Source: Bugula neritina (taxonomy: Eukaryota > Bryozoa > Gymnolaemata > Cheilostomatida > Bugulidae). Taken from it: a stretch of DNA of 64,000 bases. Position numbers and translations under genes: made by a program. Below are positions 59,401 through 64,000 of this stretch, piece by piece. The stretch spans positions 414,501 through 478,500 of the forward strand of contig OZ037766.1 in the NCBI GenBank assembly GCA_964035545.1, in the 5' to 3' direction. Every line of letters begins with the position of its first letter. Positions within the stretch are counted from its first letter, which is position 1. The notes beneath the pieces were generated by a model. That model saw nothing but the letters and a program-made list of their open reading frames with translations, made no database searches and had not been told where the DNA came from.

Positions 59401-62400
59401 TAACTTTGGAAAGGAAGCAGTTTTTCTTCCTCCCCGACTCGCTGACACTACTGAATACCAGCTGCACTTCAGTCTCGAACTCCACTCACATCTGGTTATA
59501 CTCAGACTACGATACCTGCGGTACTGTGAGAAAGGTGTGTGGGTCTATTATATATAATGTGTGCGTGTGTGTGTCACCATGTGGATGGGAGTTATATTCC
59601 CTATGTTACCAGGTAGATGGGAGTTATATTCTCTATGTTACCAGGTTGATGGGAGTTATATTCTCTATGTTATCAGGTAGATGGGAGTTATATCCCCTAT
59701 GTTACCAGGTAGATGGGAGTTATATCCCCTATGTTACCAGGTAGATGGGAGTTATATTCTCTATGTTACCAGGTAGATGGGAGTTGTATCCCTTATGTTA
59801 CCAGGCTGATGGGAGTTATATTCTCTATTTTACCAGACTGATGGGAGTTATATTCTCTATGTTACCAGGTAGACGGGAGTTATATTCTCTACACCAATGC
59901 AGTGCTGGATTCTAAGACATCAACTGGAGGAATACGTTTCTTTGACTCCATCAAAATTCCATTTCAATGTCGGTTGGCAATAAACAGTACACTAAGTCAA
60001 GGACTGAAACCAGTGGCTAACAGACTTCTCATGAGAATAGAGAACACAGGCTACTTACAGGAAAGGTAAAGTAAAGTGAGGACAGTTTCACCATAACTTT
60101 AGCTAGAGCTAAAGTTAACTATGTTTATAATTAACAATATATATATTTTATTATAGTACAGGTTTTTAGTGACAAGCTTTCTAACATTGAAAATATGTTG
60201 TATACAAAGACTGTTTTAATTGCAAAAAGTGTGTAACTAATAATTAAAGTAATAGATAATTTGAAAGAGATGTTTTATGCAGTAAAACAACAACAAAGCT
60301 AAAATAAAATGAATTAGAGAATATAGCAGTTCAAGTGGACTTCAGTAATAAGCACTGAAATGTATAACATTCATGTCTTAATTTGAAGTCCTGCTTAACT
60401 TTCAGTTTCAAGTTGCTCTCCGGTGACATGGACACTAGTCCAGAGTTGTTACCCCGCTTTGTGAAGCAAGGTGATGTCATCTATGCTAAGCTGATGATGG
60501 AGGTTGAGGAGGTCAGAATAGATTCTACCAACTGCTCCGTTCTTTCAGTCAACAAACTGGAGTCCCAGAAGTTGATAGAGAATGGGTAACGGTTATACAG
60601 TATAACACAGTAGTGTATACAGTATAACACAGTAAAGTATACAGCATAACACAGTAGAGTATACAGTATAACACAGTACTGTATACAGTATAACACAGCA
60701 GTGTATACAGTATAACACAGTACTGTATACAGTATAACACAGTACTGTATACAGTATAACACAGTAGAGTATACAGTATAACACAGTAGAGTATACAGTA
60801 TAACACAGTAGTGTATACAGTATAACACAGTAGAGTATACAGTATAACACAGTAGAGTATACAGTATAACACAGTAGAGTATACGGTATAACACAGTAGA
60901 GTATACAGTATAACACAGTAGTGTATATAGTGTAACACAGTACTGTATACAGTATAACACAGTAGAGTATACAGTATAACACAGTACTGTATACAGTATA
61001 ACACAGTAGTGTACACGGTATAACACAGTAGAGTATACAGTATAACACAGTAGAGTATACAGTATAACACAGTAGAGTATACAGCATAACACAGTAGAGT
61101 ATACAGTATAACACAATAGAGTATACAGTATAACACAGTATTGTATACAGTATAACACAATAGAGTATACAGTATAACACATTATTATAGGCCTATATAT
61201 AACAAATATTATGTTACAGGAAAGCCTAACAGCCACATGGCAGTGCTTTGCATTTTGTAGAAATTATTTTAGAAAAGCTTGGAAACTTAGGAAAACAACA
61301 ATCATGTTTTAAAGAAATATCATTCAAGGTCATATAATCTGACTTTCCTTGCAGAAGTTCAGTGAACTTCCTGACAAAGCTGTTGCCGTCTAGCCACCTC
61401 AGATTCAGTTACCCGGTCTTCACCTTCACCTCCGGAAATAAAACTTTACACCTTGACTGTGACTTTAGCATCTGGCCCAACCAGAGTCTCACCAACAGTG
61501 TGAACAGCAGTGAGATTGTGTCTGAACAAGAGATCAGAGGTTAGACCATGAGTTTGTTAAGAGACTGAAAAATAGTCTAAGTATCAGATATATAACACTA
61601 AAAAGACTAGGCAAGCATAACCTACAGATAAATGAGTACAACTGCATTTTGAGTAGGCATTTTTTTCACCACAAAATGTTTGTTACAATATATTTGCTAA
61701 ATTAATCCCAACTTTAAGCTATTGCAACTATTTTCAAATAAATAAAGCATGTTTCACAGTAGACCATGTGCGTTGGAACATTTTAGCTCCGCCCAGTGAT
61801 GATGATGTCACAGGAGTGGTGAAACCTGTGATAGTAGACAACTCTAAAGGAGTGTTACTCGAGTGCGGACCTAAATTCATGACCTTGACATTAGACCCTT
61901 CTCTCTTGTACGGTATCTCTGTTTATGATCTTCAGCCTCTACGCCAAGACTGCTTCGGGTTCTCATCCTGGGTTGAAGGTGGGAAGTACAAATATAACAT
62001 TCCTCTGGTAGACTGTGGAGCTGATGTCAAGGTGAGAGTTACCTTCTCTTTGAATGATAAAATTACACTAACTAACAATACATACTTTACAGTAGTATGT
62101 TATTAGTCATCATACTAACAACAGAGTAAAATAATCAAAGAATGTTTGAAATTAAACTGTATGAAGTTATGTAAAAACAGTACACATTGGCTACGTTGGG
62201 TATCAGTTAATAACTTCCTGTGGTTTTATTGATACCAGACGGATGACTCGTGGATTATATTCACCAACTCTCTTGTCTACTCAAACAACATGACATCTCA
62301 GGTGAAGTATTTCTCCGACGTTGTTCTCACTCACAGCTGTAAATACGCGAGTGATGGCTACAACTCAAGTCTCACGTACTCCGTCAAACCCGGCAACTAC

Positions 62401-63875
62401 ACATTCGGAGCTGAGAATTCGCAGCGAGCCAGCTTTGACGTGAGGTAAGTCATTGTATTCTCATAGCAGCCAATCAGAGGACTCGTGGTTCGTAAGCACA
62501 GTTATGGCTTAGATCAGAGCAGGGGCAAAGTTGAGATTGTAAGAGTTTCACTAGCAGTGATAAAAATATTGTAAATAAAATCATATAATACATATGTACC
62601 AAAATGATTTGAATAAAATAGGAAAAAACTTTTAAAGGCAACAGTTTAATGGTTCAAAGTCCAACAAAAGTTATTCCGATCGCCATTTTGATAAGTATAC
62701 TTATAAGAATGCCTAGGGAACAACAAGAATATAAAATATACATAAGAATACTCTATGTTTTAATGTACAAATACTTTCCTTTATATTTTATATTGATCTT
62801 ATTATATATTTCATTCTAAACTCTTGCAATTACTTGAGCACCCTAACTTGGTACCAGCCGCCTTATAAATATGTGTTTAGTAAAATCATTGCAAAATGAT
62901 CTGAGCCATAGTATGCTCTGTTTTCAGTCTGAATGTCTTCTCAGACGCAGACTTCCAGAATCTGATCAGCAACGGAGGAGCCGCCAGCATTAAGGAAGGA
63001 CAACGCCTGTTTGGGAACATTGGAATCACGAGCAGTGACCCAAATGTCAAGGTCGCTTTAGATGACTGCAAGGTGACCCCAACTAATGACCCTGACGACT
63101 CCAACAACCACCTTGTAATAGAGAATGGGTGAGTCATAGAGAATGCATGAGTCATAGAGAATGGGTGAGTCATAGAGAATGGATGAGTCATAGAGAATAA
63201 GTGAGTCATGGTGGTGGAGGAATGCTTCAGCTCTTCTCTCTGTAAACAGTATCCAAACTCATCAACTTGATTATAGTATCAGATATTTACATCCCTGACA
63301 TCGTCACATCTGGTTTCAAGGTCTAAAGCTAAGCAAGTTCTGTGTCATATAAATTAGGAAATAGTTGAATATTAGGAACATAAAATATCTTTAAGAGATC
63401 ATTTCACTGCAAATATCCCTAAACCTTTGATGTCAAAGTCGATCCTTATTGTTTGTTTACACTGAAACATGTGAAGAGACCAATGCCTGCCTCCTCTAGG
63501 AATTTTTTCAGCTGACGTCAGTTGGTAGCGCTAGGTGATGGATCTGAACTCTGCTGCTACATCCTTACAACTACTTCATATTCAAAAGTCGCTAGCATTC
63601 TGTTCTGTTGTTTGTTTGTTGAGCGAGAATTGAAATACATTGTAGTAGGTAGCTGAAATGACCTGTTGATATGAACTGTTGATATGACCTGTTGATAATG
63701 AACTGTTGATATGACCTGTTGATATGACCTGTTGCAGATGCCAGACAGCTTACGGCTCTACAGTCTTCTCATCAGATAGGTTCTCTCTGCTCACCAGATC
63801 TTTCACAAAGCAAACCGGAGACAACGTGTTTCTACACTGCAGTGTAGTTGTTTGTGATCAGAGTAACATGTCAAG
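56461..63875 (+). CDS. Secreted SRCR-EGF-EGF-ZP-ZP protein, 14 exons visible, 3' end beyond window
   Basis: Exons: 56461-56526, 56857-56921, 57349-57473, 57722-57841, 58275-58394, 59119-59241, 59356-59534, 59869-60065, 60406-60585, 61355-61539, 61760-62031, 62239-62444, 62928-63128, 63738-63875; 725 codons plus 2 nt, phases joining. Signal peptide [25 protein letters not shown] domain (~23-125: GHVCDD.. VACRNL.. [11 protein letters not shown].. C); EGF-like (126-165); calcium-binding-type EGF ([16 protein letters not shown], 166-206); a first zona pellucida module (~207-453: [13 protein letters not shown].. CGTVRK.. VNFL.. FRFSYPVF-type segment); a second ZP module (~454 on: [13 protein letters not shown].. 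ALDDCKVTP.. FLHCSVVVC). ZP modules polymerise extracellular matrices; the role here is inferred. A C-terminal anchor or cleavage site is expected past 64000. Four of its introns carry junction-copying arrays. Confidence 0.9.
56521..56612 (+). repeat. 27-bp array, 4 units, copying the exon 1 donor (ZP gene)
   Basis: Exon 1 ends CTGACTTTAGCTCAG|gtaaagtag at 56526. Each unit ends cttttagctcag and is followed by gtaaag, so the exon end/donor pair occurs four times. The unit also has the form of a recursive splice site (pyrimidines-CAG|GTAAAG). Confidence 0.93.
57825..58150 (+). repeat. 36-bp array, about 8 units, copying the exon 4 donor (ZP gene)
   Basis: Exon 4 ends CACATCTACTTGACTTGTAGCA|gtaagtaat (split here for length: CACATCTACTTG then ACTTGTAGCA). 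Units repeat acatctatatgactta then cagtagagagtaatacactt; a few keep agcagtaag exactly. Confidence 0.9.
59572..59900 (+). repeat. 32-bp array, about 9 units, copying the exon 8 acceptor (ZP gene)
   Basis: The functional junction is gttaccag|GTAGACGGGAGT at 59869. Each unit repeats atgttaccag|gtagatgggagtt with 18 further bases of the exon start. Because 32 is not a multiple of three, only one acceptor phase keeps the frame. Confidence 0.93.
60600..61190. repeat. 22-bp minisatellite, about 27 units, ZP gene intron 9
   Basis: Unit gtatacagtataacacagta plus ga, tg or ct, beginning ~15 nt after the exon 9 donor. Unlike neighbours it does not clearly copy the junction. Confidence 0.93.
63112..63210 (+). 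repeat. 18-bp array, about 5 units, copying the exon 13 donor (ZP gene)
   Basis: Exon 13 ends GTAATAGAGAATGG|gtgagtcat at 63128. Units repeat atagagaatgg/gcgatg variants with gtgagtcat or atgagtcat, so the exon end and donor are copied. Confidence 0.92.
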
Positions 63876-64000
63876 GTCAGAATCTAGCGCTTCCACTTTG
63901 GAGCTTTTTTCACATTTAGTTAGCTACAACTAGAATACAATTCAATAGTGACAGATTTTATTAACTTTTTACCATCTATTACTGAATACACATGCTTGTG
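63876..64000. other. Start of the next ZP-gene intron
   Basis: Sequence after the exon 14 donor (AACATGTCAAG|gtcaga). No further exon before the window end. Confidence 0.6.

Noticed and set aside
60481-61236. About 250-codon Cys/Tyr/Leu-rich minus-strand ORFs
   Set aside because: 22-bp minisatellite in a ZP-gene intron, antisense to the gene.

Overview
This is animal (metazoan) nuclear DNA: AT-rich, intron-dense and very rich in micro- and minisatellites. Every gene is split into small exons with GT..AG introns. I rebuilt the exons by hand from splice sites, phase continuity and protein-family motifs. The gene content (astacin with EGF/CUB/MAM, SRCR-EGF-ZP protein, trehalase, type II PLP decarboxylase) fits an invertebrate animal. 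I cannot name the phylum from the sequence alone.

Layout. 1-6.9 kb: a minus-strand carbonyl-reductase-like SDR gene (first exon not found) and, upstream of it, a duplicated 3' block with decayed exon copies that looks like a pseudogene. 9.5-12.3 kb: a plus-strand 4-exon Rieske [2Fe-2S] protein (RFESD-like). 13.8-28.6 kb: a minus-strand 17-exon secreted astacin metalloprotease (signal, pro, astacin, EGF, CUB, Cys-rich linker, MAM), one intron of which holds a ~6 kb minisatellite. 29.2-29.6 kb: a foldback MITE. 31.2-33.4 kb: a minus-strand 4-exon VCPKMT/METTL21D lysine methyltransferase. 35.0-35.3 kb: a hAT-type MITE with an 8-bp target duplication. 35.6-46.6 kb: plus-strand trehalase (GH37), with a pogo/CENP-B-type DNA-binding ORF nested in its first intron. 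48.2-55.1 kb: a plus-strand amino-acid decarboxylase-family gene with a TATA box and a 5' UTR exon. 56.5-63.9 kb: a plus-strand SRCR-EGF-EGF-ZP-ZP secreted protein whose 3' end lies beyond the window.

The most unusual signal is not a gene. In at least ten introns of five of the six main genes a tandem array starts at, or runs up to, an exon-intron junction. In these arrays the repeat unit is built from the splice site itself, usually with some exon sequence, so each unit recreates a donor or an acceptor. Two arrays next to acceptors are long pyrimidine tracts free of AG on the transcribed strand, one of them about 6 kb. Two apparently fresh two-copy duplications at splice junctions suggest the process is ongoing. 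Several units contain AG|GT and would look like recursive-splicing ratchet points. I propose splice-junction-anchored minisatellites as the candidate undescribed phenomenon here.

Two protein observations also deserve checking: the decarboxylase has Phe where the catalytic-loop Tyr normally sits, a change known to produce aldehyde-synthase activity in this family, and the astacin has Gln in place of the Met-turn methionine. The genes do not form a pathway; they are independent neighbours.
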